Shown: positions 26,039-38,357, counted from the first letter of the stretch. The stretch: DNA of 64,000 nucleotides from Nitratiruptor sp. YY08-10 (GCF_016629565.1 NZ_AP023057.1:1240001-1304000); one strand, 5' to 3'. The notes: a model not told the origin generated them from the sequence alone. Translations and numbers: made by a program.

Positions 26039-27243
26039 CCTATTTCCTTTATAGCATTTGTAAAATCATCTATGATCGCTTCGGGGTGCTCCAGTCCTAT
26101 GGAAACTCTCACAAATCCATCGCTTACACCCAAAAATTTTCTCTCATCTTCACTAAAATCTCGATAGATCGTACTTGCCATGTGAAGGGCCAGTGTCCGG
26201 CTATCGCCAAGATTTGCCGTGATAAAGGGAAGTTTTGCTTTTTGTAAAAAGGCAAAGGCTCTCTCTTTGCTTCCAAAATCAAGCCCCAACATCTGTCCAC
26301 AAGAGTATGGAAAATAGCGCTCATATTTTGGATCGTTGCTTACTGCTGGATGGATTACTTTTACATAACTTTGAAGTGCCAAGGCTACTTCCTTCGCACT
26401 TTGACTCACTCTTTGGACGCGCCATGCAAGGGTTTCTAGTCCAAGCATAGTCAAATAGCTTCCAAAGGCATCTTGACTCATACCAAAATCCCTCAAAGCT
26501 CTTTTTTTCAGCATCCCCATATAAGCTTTATTTCCAAGTTTTTCAATAAATTTTTCCATAAAAGGATAGTTTTGCACCAACTCTTCTCGAACGCTTCTAA
26601 ATACCACAGCTCCACCAAGTGCCTGGGAAAATCCGGCGATGATTTTTGTGGTGGAGTAAAGAACAAGATCGGCTCCGTACTCAAAAGGATTGAAAAGTAA
26701 AGGTGTTAAAGTATTGTCCACTACATACAAAATGTTATGCTCCTTGGCCAACATGCCAAGCGCTTCAAAATCAACGATCTGCATATTTGGATTGCCGATG
26801 CTTTCGCAATAGATCATCTTCGTCTTTGGAGAAATCTTTGGCAGTTCATCGGCCTTGTAGAAATTGGCTCGAATACCTAGTCTTGCAGCGGTCTCTTTAA
26901 AAAAGGCGTAACTGCCTCCAAAAAGCCCCCCAATGCAAGCAACTTCATCGCCGGACTCCAGCATCGAGGTTACCGTCATCGCGATAGCTCCCATACCACT
27001 TGCTGTGACTACCGCTCCCTCGGCTTCATCCATCATTGCTAAAATGCTTTCAAGTTTTGCATTGGTCGGATTTCCCATCCTGGCATACAGAGGCTTTGGA
27101 AGATCTCCGCTAAAGATAGCTTCCCCGTTTTGAGGCGAACCGTAGGCAAAAGAAGCTGATCCTACAATGGGAGGCGATATCGCTCCCTCTTTTGAACCGA
27201 TCATCTGCACAACAGCGGTCTGGAAACGTTCAAACTTATCCAT
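26035..27243 (-). CDS. PLP-dependent trans-sulfuration family enzyme (MetZ/MetB-like sulfhydrylase or gamma-lyase)
   Basis: A 402-residue paralogue of the downstream MetY. It has LYARMGNPTNAKLES near 51, TASGMGAIAMTV near 80 and the PLP lysine in YSTTKIIAGFSQALGG near 195-210. It is not closely similar to MetY outside these motifs. It could be a second sulfhydrylase, cystathionine gamma-synthase or methionine gamma-lyase; sequence alone does not decide. It has AGGAAA before its ATG and an extended -10 promoter. The pairing suggests alternative sulfur sources for homocysteine. Confidence 0.8.
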   Translation of the reverse strand: MDKFERFQTAVVQMIGSKEGAISPPIVGSASFAYGSPQNGEAIFSGDLPKPLYARMGNPTNAKLESILAMMDEAEGAVVTASGMGAIAMTVTSMLESGDEVACIGGLFGGSYAFFKETAARLGIRANFYKADELPKISPKTKMIYCESIGNPNMQIVDFEALGMLAKEHNILYVVDNTLTPLLFNPFEYGADLVLYSTTKIIAGFSQALGGAVVFRSVREELVQNYPFMEKFIEKLGNKAYMGMLKKRALRDFGMSQDAFGSYLTMLGLETLAWRVQRVSQSAKEVALALQSYVKVIHPAVSNDPKYERYFPYSCGQMLGLDFGSKERAFAFLQKAKLPFITANLGDSRTLALHMASTIYRDFSEDERKFLGVSDGFVRVSIGLEHPEAIIDDFTNAIKEIG

Positions 27244-27270
27244 AACGATTTCCTATATTGATTTGGAGCA

Positions 27271-27279
27271 ATTATAGCA
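27271..27279 (-). promoter_or_regulatory. Extended -10 promoter for the metZ-like/metY pair
   Basis: TGCTATAAT on the minus strand at 27279-27271, about 28 bases upstream of the metZ-like start. It begins directly after the guaB terminator U-run. Confidence 0.6.
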
Positions 27280-27303
27280 AGAAAAAGATTGGCAAAGCCA
27301 ATC

Positions 27304-27305
<2 letters not shown>
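27278..27305 (-). terminator. Rho-independent terminator of guaB
   Basis: On the minus strand a 9-bp perfect stem, AAGATTGGC and GCCAATCTT (27285-27293 and 27297-27305), with a three-base loop is followed by TTTTTC. It overlaps the guaB stop codon. Confidence 0.8.
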
Positions 27306-30089
<2,784 letters not shown>

Positions 30090-30144
30090 TCTTTTCTCCT
30101 TGCTTTTTGTATCATTATTATACCCGTTGCGGTCAATAGAATGA

Positions 30145-30170
30145 AAAAGAGTATCGCTATAACGATAGCG
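30145..30170 (-). terminator. Weak hairpin terminator after ileS
   Basis: On the minus strand CGCTAT-CGTT-ATAGCG (30170-30155) forms a 6-bp stem with a tetraloop, followed by ATACTCTTTTT. It begins three bases after the ileS stop codon. Confidence 0.55.
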
Positions 30171-30173
30171 CTA

Positions 30174-32930
30174 TCAGGAACCGGCTTGCTCAAGTCCATC
30201 GACTACCTTTTGACATCTCTCGCAAAGCGCACCCTCTTCTTTGGCTTTATACTTCCAACATCTTGGACATTTATGCAAAATAGCTTTTTTGATGATGAAC
30301 TGATCCCCTTCTACTTTGAAATCACCAAGATCTTCGGATTCGATCTGTTCTTCAACGCCACTCACAATAAACCAATCTTCTCTCTCCGTTGCATCCAACG
30401 CGAGTACCTTTGACGAAGTGGTTTCAATGACAAGCTCCAAAGAGGATTTGACAATCTTCTCTTTTTTGAGTTGATCCACAATTTCATTGAACTTGCTTCT
30501 CGCTTCGATCATATACTCTTCATCAAAATCACTTTGAATCATAGGCAGCGGCTCTATAGAAAAATCAAAAATATCTTCCGCATCGTTTCGAAGGACACTT
30601 GGTGCATGTTCCACAATCTCATCGGCTGTATAGGTCAGAACCGGCGCAATGAGCCCGAGCATGCTTTTTGCGATGAGCGCCATGGCGCTCTGACTCGCTC
30701 TTCGATGCGGATCGTTTAATGCATCGCAATAGAGTCTATCTTTGCACACATCAAGATAGATTCCGCTAAATTCGTTGACGATAAAGTTATTGAGAGCAGA
30801 GAATCCTTTGGCAAACTGATAGTTTTTGAACTGTTTCTCCACCTCTTCAAAAACCGATTTCGCTTTTGCCAAAATCCATCGATCCAGTACTCCAAAATCG
30901 CTTTGGATTGTTTCTAGGTCATTGATGTTTGCCAGCATGAAACGGAAAGTGTTTCTCAGTTTTCGGTACTGCTCGGCAATCTGTTTCAAGATGTTGTCAC
31001 TGATTTTCAGATCGCTTTGATAGTCGCTCATGGCAACCCATAGACGTAAAATCTCAACACCAAATTTTTTGGCAACATCCATAGGCGCTACCACATTGCC
31101 TTTGGATTTGCTCATCTTCTCACCCTTCTCATCCACTGTAAAGCCGTGGGTGAGAATCGCTTTGAATGGTGCCCGTTTTTCGATAGCACCACTGACCAGT
31201 AAAGAGCTTTGGAACCATCCTCTGTGCTGATCGCTTCCTTCCAGGTATAGATCTGCTGGGTACTCTCCTGCATCATAACGTCTGCTTTTAAGAACCGCAT
31301 ACCATGTGGAACCACTGTCAAACCAGACATCGAGGATATCCATCACTTTTTCAAGATCATTTGGATCGTACCCGCTTCCTGGATACAAAAGTTCTTCGAC
31401 ACTCAAGCTATACCAAGCATCTGTCCCCATTCGCTCAAAAATCATGGCGATATAGTTCAAAACCTTCTCGTCATAAATCACTTCACCCGTTTTTTTGTTT
31501 CTAAAAAAGGCGATAGGGACTCCCCAGTCTCTTTGTCTTGAGATACACCAATCGGGCCTGTTTTCGATCATGCTTTTTAGACGGTTTCTTCCCCATTCCG
31601 GATAAAAAGTGGTTTTTTCAACTTCTTGCAAAGCGATCTGGCGCAGCGTCTTTTGCAGATCTTTTGGCGCTTTGTCTACTGCGATAAACCACTGCTTTGT
31701 TGCACGGAAAATGATCGGTTTATGGGTTCGCCAGCAGTGTGGATAGGAGTGCTTGATATCCTCTTTTTTCAAAAGCGCATCGCCCAATAGTTCGCAAATT
31801 TTCTCATTTGCTTCAAAAACGTTCATACCAACAAACTCTTCAGGCAACAGCTTCTCTCGAACGATCGTCTCATCATAGCGCCCAGAATCATCAACTGGCA
31901 TCAGTACCTCAAGGTCGTACTTCAGCCCTACTCTATAATCGTCTTCTCCATGTCCTGGAGCCGTATGGACAGCCCCTGTTCCACTCTCGGTCGTAACATG
32001 CTCACCAAGAACGATGCGGCTTCTTCTACCATTTAATGGATTGATTGCGTGAAGATTTTCCAGCTCTTTTGGCGAAATACTCTTTTCAACATTGCCTTTG
32101 ACGATACCTTTTTCTTTGAGTTCATCAAGTAAGTCTGCCGCCACGACATAGCCGTCATTTGTCAAAACATACTCGATGTCAGGATTGAGAGCGATTCCAG
32201 TATTGGCAGGAAGCGTCCATGGAGTGGTAGTCCAGATGATGATACTTGCATCTTTGCCTATCTCTTGGACAGCTTCTTTATCCAGTTTGAAAGCCACATA
32301 AATCGATGGTGAAACTTTGTCTTCATACTCCACTTCCGCTTCAGCGAGTGCCGTTTTTGCAGCCCAGCTCCAGTACACCGGTTTACTTCGCTCAACCAAA
32401 AGCCCCTCTTTTGCTATTTCACAAAGGGCTCTATAGATATCGGCTTCAAAGGCGTAGTCCATCGTCAGATAGGGCTTTTCCCAGTCAGCTATGACACCAA
32501 GGTTTTTGAACTCCTCTTTTTGAATACCCACAAACTTGGCAGCGTGTTCTCGGCAAAGTTCTCGAATCTTTGTTTTTGGAAGCTCCTCTTTTTTCGCAGT
32601 TCCGAGTTTCTTCTCTACCTGCTGCTCAATCGGCAGACCATGACAGTCCCACCCCGGAGTAAAGCGAACCGCTTTACCTTCAAAATAGTTGAATTTGACG
32701 ATGATATCTTTCAAGATTTTGTTGAGGGCATGACCGATGTGAATGTGTCCGTTTGCATAGGGAGGACCGTCGTGAAGGGTGAAAAGCTCTTTGCCTTCAC
32801 GATTTTTTTTCATCTTTTCATACACATCTTTTTCAAACCATTTCGCAAACCGTTTTGGCTCGTTTTGAGGGAGATTTCCCCGCATCGGGAATGTGGTCTT
32901 GGGTAAAAGCAGCGTCTCTTTATAATCCAT
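30174..32930 (-). CDS. ileS: Isoleucyl-tRNA synthetase
   Basis: Class I aminoacyl-tRNA synthetase of 918 residues. It has [20 protein letters not shown] with HIGH at 64-67, the editing domain including [23 protein letters not shown] near 600, and a C-terminal zinc finger CPRCWKYK...CERCQK, as in bacterial-type IleRS. The start chosen is the ATG at 32930 (MDYKETLLL) with GAGGG just before; an in-frame TTG at 32948 is weaker. It diverges from cinA across a short gap. Confidence 0.97.
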   Translation of the reverse strand: MDYKETLLLPKTTFPMRGNLPQNEPKRFAKWFEKDVYEKMKKNREGKELFTLHDGPPYANGHIHIGHALNKILKDIIVKFNYFEGKAVRFTPGWDCHGLPIEQQVEKKLGTAKKEELPKTKIRELCREHAAKFVGIQKEEFKNLGVIADWEKPYLTMDYAFEADIYRALCEIAKEGLLVERSKPVYWSWAAKTALAEAEVEYEDKVSPSIYVAFKLDKEAVQEIGKDASIIIWTTTPWTLPANTGIALNPDIEYVLTNDGYVVAADLLDELKEKGIVKGNVEKSISPKELENLHAINPLNGRRSRIVLGEHVTTESGTGAVHTAPGHGEDDYRVGLKYDLEVLMPVDDSGRYDETIVREKLLPEEFVGMNVFEANEKICELLGDALLKKEDIKHSYPHCWRTHKPIIFRATKQWFIAVDKAPKDLQKTLRQIALQEVEKTTFYPEWGRNRLKSMIENRPDWCISRQRDWGVPIAFFRNKKTGEVIYDEKVLNYIAMIFERMGTDAWYSLSVEELLYPGSGYDPNDLEKVMDILDVWFDSGSTWYAVLKSRRYDAGEYPADLYLEGSDQHRGWFQSSLLVSGAIEKRAPFKAILTHGFTVDEKGEKMSKSKGNVVAPMDVAKKFGVEILRLWVAMSDYQSDLKISDNILKQIAEQYRKLRNTFRFMLANINDLETIQSDFGVLDRWILAKAKSVFEEVEKQFKNYQFAKGFSALNNFIVNEFSGIYLDVCKDRLYCDALNDPHRRASQSAMALIAKSMLGLIAPVLTYTADEIVEHAPSVLRNDAEDIFDFSIEPLPMIQSDFDEEYMIEARSKFNEIVDQLKKEKIVKSSLELVIETTSSKVLALDATEREDWFIVSGVEEQIESEDLGDFKVEGDQFIIKKAILHKCPRCWKYKAKEEGALCERCQKVVDGLEQAGS

Positions 32931-32997
32931 GAACCCTCTTTTATTCAATTTTTGGTTAATATTGTATAAAAAATGTGGTTAAAAGCTTCTGAATATT

Positions 32998-33006
32998 TGC
33001 TATAAT
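32998..33006 (+). promoter_or_regulatory. Extended -10 promoter of cinA
   Basis: TGCTATAAT at 32998-33006, 25 bases before the cinA ATG, with no clear -35. AAGGA lies about six bases before the start codon. Confidence 0.6.
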
Positions 33007-33030
33007 CATTAGAAATAGCAAGGAACGCCC

Positions 33031-34119
33031 ATGAAAAACGCGATTCTTTTTATCGGTCAAGACTTTTTGATCAATGATGCCTTTGTCGCCTCCATCGAAA
33101 GAACGATGTACAAGCAATTCATCAATATCCATGCCAAAGAGTTTTTTCACGACAAAGACAAAGATCTCATTTTGCACGTATCAAAAACGATAGAAAACTT
33201 TGACACCATCTTGATAGCCACAACGAGCCAAAGTTTTCCAATAGTAAGCAAAATTTTATCGACACTGTATGAAGACAACCTGATAGCAAAAGAAGGGATG
33301 CTCGTCCCATCAAAAGTTTCCGAGATTGAAAAAGACAGTTACATACTTTATGCCCAGGACAAACAGATCAATGTCATTCAAGCAGAAGTCTGTAAAAAAG
33401 TACCAAAGATTTTACTTGAAAACGGAATCGAATCGGCCATTTTGCATATTTTCGATCTTGAATATGAAGAGTTTATTGAAAAGCTCTCGCCGCTTGCAAG
33501 AACATTCGAAATCGAGATACAAACAACAAAACTGACACACAATCTTTATAAAATTCTTGCCATCAACAAAAAATTTGGCGATTTGCCCATGTTTGTACAA
33601 AACGCAAAACTTCTTTTCCCAAACAATATGATCATCGCACACAATCTGTTTGAGTATCTAATAGATCGCTTCACTATCGCTCATAAAAAGATCACATTCG
33701 CCGAAAGTTGCACCGGAGGTCTTTTGGCTTCGATGCTTACAAAAATTCCAGGCGCATCCAATATATTCGATGGATCACTGGTCACCTATGCGAATGAAAT
33801 AAAACACGCTTGGCTTGGCGTTCGAAATGAAACGCTGATGAAATATGGAGCGGTCAGTCATGAAACAGTGGAAGAGATGATTGAAGGTGCACTGAAAAGC
33901 AGTGAAAGTGATTATGCTATCGCTATCAGTGGAATCGCAGGACCAGGTGGCGGCAGTAAAGAAAAACCTGTAGGAACGGTTTTTGTGGGTTGCGGTGATA
34001 CTAATCAATCCATCATCCACAAAATGCACTTTGAAGGGGATCGCAACTACGTCCAGTATCAAGCGGCGATGTATGGTGTAAAACTGCTTTTTGAAATAGC
34101 TTCTGATGATCTTTTTTGA
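33031..34119 (+). CDS. CinA-like protein (divergent N-terminal domain, nicotinamide-nucleotide amidase C-terminal domain)
   Basis: A 362-residue protein. Residues about 215-360 are a good CinA C-terminal (PncC) domain: TFAESCTGGLLASMLTKIPG, FDGSLVTYANEIK, and AISGIAGPGGGSKEKPVGTV. That domain hydrolyses NMN to nicotinic acid mononucleotide in known members. The N-terminal region sits where the MoaB/MogA-like domain should be but only the opening IGQDFLINDAFVASI is reminiscent of it, so the ADP-ribose pyrophosphatase half may be lost. Transcribed alone, just ahead of the tRNA cluster. Confidence 0.85.
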   Translation: MKNAILFIGQDFLINDAFVASIERTMYKQFINIHAKEFFHDKDKDLILHVSKTIENFDTILIATTSQSFPIVSKILSTLYEDNLIAKEGMLVPSKVSEIEKDSYILYAQDKQINVIQAEVCKKVPKILLENGIESAILHIFDLEYEEFIEKLSPLARTFEIEIQTTKLTHNLYKILAINKKFGDLPMFVQNAKLLFPNNMIIAHNLFEYLIDRFTIAHKKITFAESCTGGLLASMLTKIPGASNIFDGSLVTYANEIKHAWLGVRNETLMKYGAVSHETVEEMIEGALKSSESDYAIAISGIAGPGGGSKEKPVGTVFVGCGDTNQSIIHKMHFEGDRNYVQYQAAMYGVKLLFEIASDDLF

Positions 34120-34125
34120 AAACTC

Positions 34126-34154
34126 TTGACAAGCAAAAAAATTTTGCTTATAAT
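34126..34154 (+). promoter_or_regulatory. Consensus sigma70 promoter of the tRNA cluster
   Basis: TTGACA (34126-34131), exactly 17 bases, then TATAAT (34149-34154): a perfect consensus, unlike the other promoters in this window. The leader to the first tRNA is about 50 bases. Confidence 0.88.
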
Positions 34155-34210
34155 TTCACCCACATTCGTTGAGGGAAACAACTAAGAAAGCCCGAAGCGA
34201 AGGAAGTTTT

Positions 34211-34286
34211 GACCCGTTAGCTCAGCTGGTAGAGCAACTCCCTTTTAAGGAGTGGGCCGTTGGTTCGAATCCAACACGGGTCACCA
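34211..34286 (+). tRNA. tRNA-Lys (anticodon TTT)
   Basis: Complete cloverleaf: acceptor GACCCGT with ACGGGTC, D stem GCTC/GAGC, anticodon stem ACTCC/GGAGT with loop CTTTTAA, T stem GTTGG/CCAAC with TTCGAAT. Encoded CCA at 34284-34286. Confidence 0.97.
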
Positions 34287-34291
34287 CTTCA

Positions 34292-34367
34292 GACCCCTTC
34301 ATCTAGTGGCCAAGGATGCCACCCTTTCACGGTGGTCACAGGGGTTCAAATCCCCTAGGGGTCGCCA
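34292..34367 (+). tRNA. tRNA-Glu (anticodon TTC)
   Basis: Acceptor GACCCCT pairs with AGGGGTC; anticodon arm CCACC-CTTTCAC-GGTGG; T arm GGGG-TTCAAAT-CCCC. Encoded CCA at 34365-34367. Five bases separate it from tRNA-Lys. Confidence 0.96.
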
Positions 34368-34373
34368 TTTGAA

Positions 34374-34449
34374 GGTCGCTTAGCTCAGTTGGTAGAGCGC
34401 TTGCCTTACAAGCAAGTGGTCAGTGGTTCGAGTCCACTAGCGACCACCA
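34374..34449 (+). tRNA. tRNA-Val (anticodon TAC)
   Basis: Acceptor GGTCGCT pairs with AGCGACC; anticodon arm CTTGC-CTTACAA-GCAAG; T arm GTGG-TTCGAGT-CCAC. Encoded CCA at 34447-34449. Confidence 0.97.
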
Positions 34450-34452
34450 TTT

Positions 34453-34531
<79 letters not shown>

Positions 34532-34639
34532 TCTATATCATCTCTCCCATATCACAATCTTGCACAACGTATCAATCCATTGGAACATTTTTGGAACGTT
34601 CTTGTATTACAATTGCATTAGACCAATACAAGGGTTGTA

Positions 34640-35350
34640 ATGCAAGAAAATTTGCCGATATATACAATCGAATCAACACGAGAACTCCAGATAGAGCAAA
34701 TAGGGAAATTTTTCTTTACGCATAACGACTTTGCACCAATACAGCTTCATGAGCAGCATGACAAATACGCTATATGGAAGGTTCTTCCACACTCCAATGC
34801 AAAGTTTCTTCAGCAAAACATCTGCAGAACGGTTGTAATTGAAGTGCAATCTACAATCGCCCTTTCTTTCACAGCCAAGATCGAAATGGTCTGGGAGTTT
34901 GGTGATATCCGTTATATCCGTTTGCCGCATACAGACACCATAGAATATCTGTATCACAGAAAAACTCCTAGAGTTTTTCTTGGGTCCAAAGGGCTTTTGA
35001 AAATACTTTCACAAAATGGCGTTCATCCTATGTACGTCGTGGATATTATCGATATATCCGAAGGTGGAGCAAAAATAAAAATAGATGAACCAATTACAGC
35101 AAAGAATATTAATCTCTCATTTCGAGTTTTAGATAAAAAAATATCTTTGGATGGCTACGTTTTAGGCTCCACTACGATAAATGACCATAGATATTACAAT
35201 ATTGCATTTACCAACATACGACAGATGGACAAACTCTTTTTAGAAAAACTAGTATACAGTAGATTGAAAGCAGATACACATGGTGGCTTACCTTCCTGGC
35301 TAACTTTATATGAGGTACCGTACCATGAGTTTATACCCAACAAATATTAA
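34640..35350 (+). CDS. PilZ-domain protein, tandem copy 1 (putative c-di-GMP receptor)
   Basis: A 236-residue soluble protein. The C-terminal PilZ domain shows both c-di-GMP-binding motifs: RKTPR (RxxxR, R107-R111) and DISEGG (DxSxxG, D138-G143). Residues 1-95 form a beta-rich domain in the position of the YcgR-type N-terminal domain. The segment RLPHTDTIEYL just before the RxxxR motif is shared with copy 2. It follows the tRNA cluster and overlaps copy 2 by about 25 bases. It presumably senses c-di-GMP to control motility, pili or a surface process; the target is unknown. Confidence 0.8.
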   Translation: MQENLPIYTIESTRELQIEQIGKFFFTHNDFAPIQLHEQHDKYAIWKVLPHSNAKFLQQNICRTVVIEVQSTIALSFTAKIEMVWEFGDIRYIRLPHTDTIEYLYHRKTPRVFLGSKGLLKILSQNGVHPMYVVDIIDISEGGAKIKIDEPITAKNINLSFRVLDKKISLDGYVLGSTTINDHRYYNIAFTNIRQMDKLFLEKLVYSRLKADTHGGLPSWLTLYEVPYHEFIPNKY

Positions 35351-35984
35351 TACAATACACAATTCGAAAAATATACCCATCAGTACAAAAGCAAAATTTT
35401 ATTTAGATTCCCATCATTTTATTCCCGTACAACTTTGCAAAAAAAATGAACATCACAATTTTTGGAAAATCTTATATCACAAAGAGAACCACGCTATTGG
35501 AATCAATACATTTGGAAGAATAATTATCCACTTATCACCTTTATCGGCTACCGCAATTTCTGCTACTATCAAAAATATATATAAATTGGGAAAAGACAAG
35601 ATTATAAAAATCCCTCACACTAGTACCATAGAATATCTTTCACAAAGAAGCTATCCCAGAGTCGAAGTGGATATTTCAGCCCTTCTAGAAAGAACGGATA
35701 GAGTGCTTAAAACACTCTATTGTGTCACTATCGTAGATATTTCCTATAAAGGAATCAAAATCTTCCTTGATGACTCCATACTGGACGCAAACTATCCAAT
35801 TTTGTTACGCTTTAAGCTAGATAATTCATCAATCGAATTTACAGGGAAAATCGTTTCACAGGAGAAATTTGAGGATGGGTGTTTCTATAGCGTAGTTATT
35901 ACAAAAATAGACCCCTACGGGCAATTTTTGATCGACAAGTTTATCCAAACATATATGCATAAAGAGATCAAATCCAACAAATAG
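35325..35984 (+). CDS. PilZ-domain protein, tandem copy 2
   Basis: A 219-residue paralogue of copy 1 with the same plan: N-terminal beta domain, KIPHTSTIEYL, then RSYPR (R108-R112) and DISYKG (D138-G143), both c-di-GMP motifs intact and at nearly the same residue numbers as in copy 1. Elsewhere the two differ widely, so the duplication is old. The ATG at 35325 has GAGG nine bases upstream; an ATG at 35310 is possible but lacks this. It converges on the Nudix gene with six bases between. Confidence 0.8.
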   Translation: MSLYPTNINTIHNSKNIPISTKAKFYLDSHHFIPVQLCKKNEHHNFWKILYHKENHAIGINTFGRIIIHLSPLSATAISATIKNIYKLGKDKIIKIPHTSTIEYLSQRSYPRVEVDISALLERTDRVLKTLYCVTIVDISYKGIKIFLDDSILDANYPILLRFKLDNSSIEFTGKIVSQEKFEDGCFYSVVITKIDPYGQFLIDKFIQTYMHKEIKSNK

Positions 35985-35990
35985 ATTTTT

Positions 35991-36443
35991 TTATTCTCTT
36001 TTTAAAAATTTTTGCAATATGTCTGCATGATCAAAAACGAGTCTGTCCCAAGGGATCTCTTCCAGCTTCACAATATGGGCCGCTTTTGCATCATCGCCAC
36101 TTTTTGGCTCTTTATATGCGATACATTCAAATGTAATAGAAACAGTATGAAATCTTGGATCTCGCAACGGATCGCTAAAGACATGAAAAAGTCTGGGGCT
36201 TTCCACATCTAGTCCGGTCTCCTCTTTCATCTCTCGGCGTAATGCATCCTCAACCTTTTCTCCAATTTCGACAAACCCCCCAGGCAAAGCAAACCCTTTC
36301 GGTTCATTTTTTCTCTCAATGAGGACAATACCTTGAAACTGCTCTTTTATAAAGATTTTGATGATACCATCGACTGCTACATAGGGCGTTTTTGGTTGAA
36401 ACGGATAGCTGTATTTAACGTTTGAGAAGTTTTCTAAGCTCAT
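35991..36443 (-). CDS. Nudix hydrolase (ADP-ribose pyrophosphatase-like)
   Basis: A 150-residue Nudix protein. The Nudix box starts GGFVEIGEKVEDALRREMKE and continues ETGLDV, matching Gx5Ex7REUxEExGU at about residues 57-79. The family hydrolyses nucleoside diphosphates linked to another group; ADP-ribose is common for members of this size. Its start lies 29 bases inside the end of polX, so the two are coupled, which suggests nucleotide-pool cleaning linked to repair synthesis. The substrate is not proven. Confidence 0.9.
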   Translation of the reverse strand: MSLENFSNVKYSYPFQPKTPYVAVDGIIKIFIKEQFQGIVLIERKNEPKGFALPGGFVEIGEKVEDALRREMKEETGLDVESPRLFHVFSDPLRDPRFHTVSITFECIAYKEPKSGDDAKAAHIVKLEEIPWDRLVFDHADILQKFLKRE

Positions 36444-38130
36444 CTAAGCTCCTTGTGTTGATGATATCCTCTTTTTCGCACCAACCTCTCCTTGCCTGAT
36501 TGACGCCATACTGCATATAAAATAGGGAGTAGATATTGTGGGTATCTGTATTGATGGCCATTTTCACTCCCAACTCTTTTGCCATTTTTGCATGGACATC
36601 ATTCAAATCCAAACGGTCCGGTTGGGCATTGATCTCCATAAACACACCGTTTTCTTTCGCCCTTTGTAAAATCTTTGTCATATCAAGAGCGATTGGCTGA
36701 CGCATATTGATCATTCTTCCTGTGGGATGGGCGATGATGTTAACATAAGGATTGTCCAATGCTCTTAAAATCCGATCTGTCTGTTTTTTTTGATCAAGAT
36801 TAAATTTATAATGCACAGCAGCCAATACCACATCCATTTGTGCCAAAACTTCGTCACTCATGTCAAGCGAGCCATCTTCCAGTATATCGACTTCCATCCC
36901 TTTCAAAATAGTTATCCCATCGATTGTTTCATTGATTTTATCGATCTCTTCAAACTCTTTGAGCGCTCTTTTCTCATCCAAACCATGCGCTACAGTAAGC
37001 CGTTTTGAATGATCTGTAATAGCGATATACTCATATCCCATCTCTTTCGCCGCTTTGGCCATATCTTCAATGGTATGTTTTCCATCGCTATAGACGGTAT
37101 GCATGTGAAGATCGCCTTTGATATCGGAAAGCTCCACAAGCTTAGGAAGCTTTCCGGCTTTACAAGCTTCGATCTCCCCTCTGTTTTCTCTGAGTTCTGG
37201 CTCGATATAACAAAGTCCTACCGCCTTATAGACCTCCTCTTCCGTTTTTCCGGCAATGCGTTCGTTTCCTTTAAAAACACCATACTCATTTACCTTCAAA
37301 CCAAGTTCAATAGCAAGTTTTCTCACCTCGATATTGTGTGCTTTCGAGCCTGTAAAATAGTGCAGAGCCGATCCGTAACTTTCATCCTCTACGCTTCTTA
37401 AATCCACTTGAAGATCATTGTTGAGAATTACGGTCGATCTGGTAGAACCGGCAGAGACCACCTCTTTAATTTTCGGATATTTGACGAAATGGCGGATCAC
37501 CTTGCTAAAATCTTTCGCAGTTGCCAAAATATCAAGATCTCCTACAGTCTCTTTTTTTCTTCGAAAACTGCCGGCCACCTCCAAATGGGTAAGCTCTATT
37601 TGATGCAGATACTCCAACAGATCATCCACGTACTCTTTCGCCTCACTCCATTTAAAGCGGTGACCCGCTTTTTTGGCTAATCTGACTCCTTTCAAAATCT
37701 TTTGTACCAATGTTGGACCAAACCCTGGAAGTTTTTCTATCTCCCCACTCTCGGCAGCTCTTCGTAAATCTTCCATAGACTGGATATGGAGTTTCTCATA
37801 CAATGTTTTGATCCGTTTGGGACCAAGCCCTTCAATGGAGAGCATCTCCACAAGAGTTGGAGGGATCTCCTCTTTGATCTGTTCCAGTTTGGAAAACTTT
37901 CCCGTTTTGACAATCTCTTTGATATAGAGCGACAAATCGGTTCCGATTCCCGGAAGCTTTGTCAGGTCATACCCTTCGTTGACGAGCTCTTCCAAGCTCT
38001 TTCCAATATTTTCTACCGTTCTTGCCGCATTTCTGTACGCCCTGACTTTAAAAGGATTTTCCCCCTTTATCTCCAAAAGATCCGCATACTCACTAAAAAT
38101 CTTTGCAATTTCACTGTTGGTTATAGCCAT
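36415..38130 (-). CDS. polX: Bacterial family X DNA polymerase/3'-5' exonuclease with PHP domain
   Basis: A 571-residue repair polymerase. N-terminal helix-hairpin-helix regions (NEGYDLTKLPGIGTDL, then EGLGPKRIKTLYE) precede the polymerase palm with AGSFRRKKETVGDLDILA (catalytic GS and DxD) near 191-208. Residues from about 335 form the PHP nuclease domain: DLHMHTVYSDGKHT, AITDHSKRLTVAHG and HPTGRM carry the metal-binding His and Asp residues. The family fills gaps in base-excision repair. It is preceded by a 61-residue membrane protein gene three bases upstream. Confidence 0.95.
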   Translation of the reverse strand: MAITNSEIAKIFSEYADLLEIKGENPFKVRAYRNAARTVENIGKSLEELVNEGYDLTKLPGIGTDLSLYIKEIVKTGKFSKLEQIKEEIPPTLVEMLSIEGLGPKRIKTLYEKLHIQSMEDLRRAAESGEIEKLPGFGPTLVQKILKGVRLAKKAGHRFKWSEAKEYVDDLLEYLHQIELTHLEVAGSFRRKKETVGDLDILATAKDFSKVIRHFVKYPKIKEVVSAGSTRSTVILNNDLQVDLRSVEDESYGSALHYFTGSKAHNIEVRKLAIELGLKVNEYGVFKGNERIAGKTEEEVYKAVGLCYIEPELRENRGEIEACKAGKLPKLVELSDIKGDLHMHTVYSDGKHTIEDMAKAAKEMGYEYIAITDHSKRLTVAHGLDEKRALKEFEEIDKINETIDGITILKGMEVDILEDGSLDMSDEVLAQMDVVLAAVHYKFNLDQKKQTDRILRALDNPYVNIIAHPTGRMINMRQPIALDMTKILQRAKENGVFMEINAQPDRLDLNDVHAKMAKELGVKMAINTDTHNIYSLFYMQYGVNQARRGWCEKEDIINTRSLDELRKLLKR

Positions 38131-38133
38131 GAT

Positions 38134-38319
38134 CTACCTCGATTTCAAATATGCGCCAAAAATCATGATAGCCGTTCCCGCTATCATCATACCGTATGCT
38201 CCGCCACTCGTCAGCTGTACGCATCCGACGGTAAAAGCATTGAAAGCTGTCACCATCAGTCCCCATCCAAACAGATAGAACAGCTCACCTTTTCGACATA
38301 CTTTACATTTCATTTTCAC
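38134..38319 (-). CDS. Small membrane protein of unknown function
   Basis: A 61-residue protein: CKVCRKG (CxxC) at the N-terminus, then two hydrophobic helices at about 12-31 and 38-58 separated by a glycine-rich turn. The pattern suggests a helical hairpin in the inner membrane with a cytoplasmic CxxC that could bind zinc. It starts 38 bases from the response regulator gene on the other strand, with TATAAT at 38340-38335 upstream, and runs into polX. I do not recognise the family. Confidence 0.7.
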   Translation of the reverse strand: MKMKCKVCRKGELFYLFGWGLMVTAFNAFTVGCVQLTSGGAYGMMIAGTAIMIFGAYLKSR

Positions 38320-38357
38320 CCGCTTTTTTGTATTATTATATTGTTAAAGGAGAGGAT

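Noticed and set aside
34131-34149. Palindrome AAGCAAAA/TTTTGCTT after cinA as a terminator.
   Set aside because: No U-run follows, and it lies exactly in the spacer of a perfect sigma70 promoter, so the symmetry is more likely chance.
34602-34641. Two mutually exclusive inverted repeats (TTGTATT/AATACAA and ATTACAA/TTGTAAT) before the first PilZ gene, as a possible RNA switch.
   Set aside because: The likely -10 (TACAAT, 34608-34613) places most of the first repeat upstream of the transcript, and the stems are short and A+T-only.
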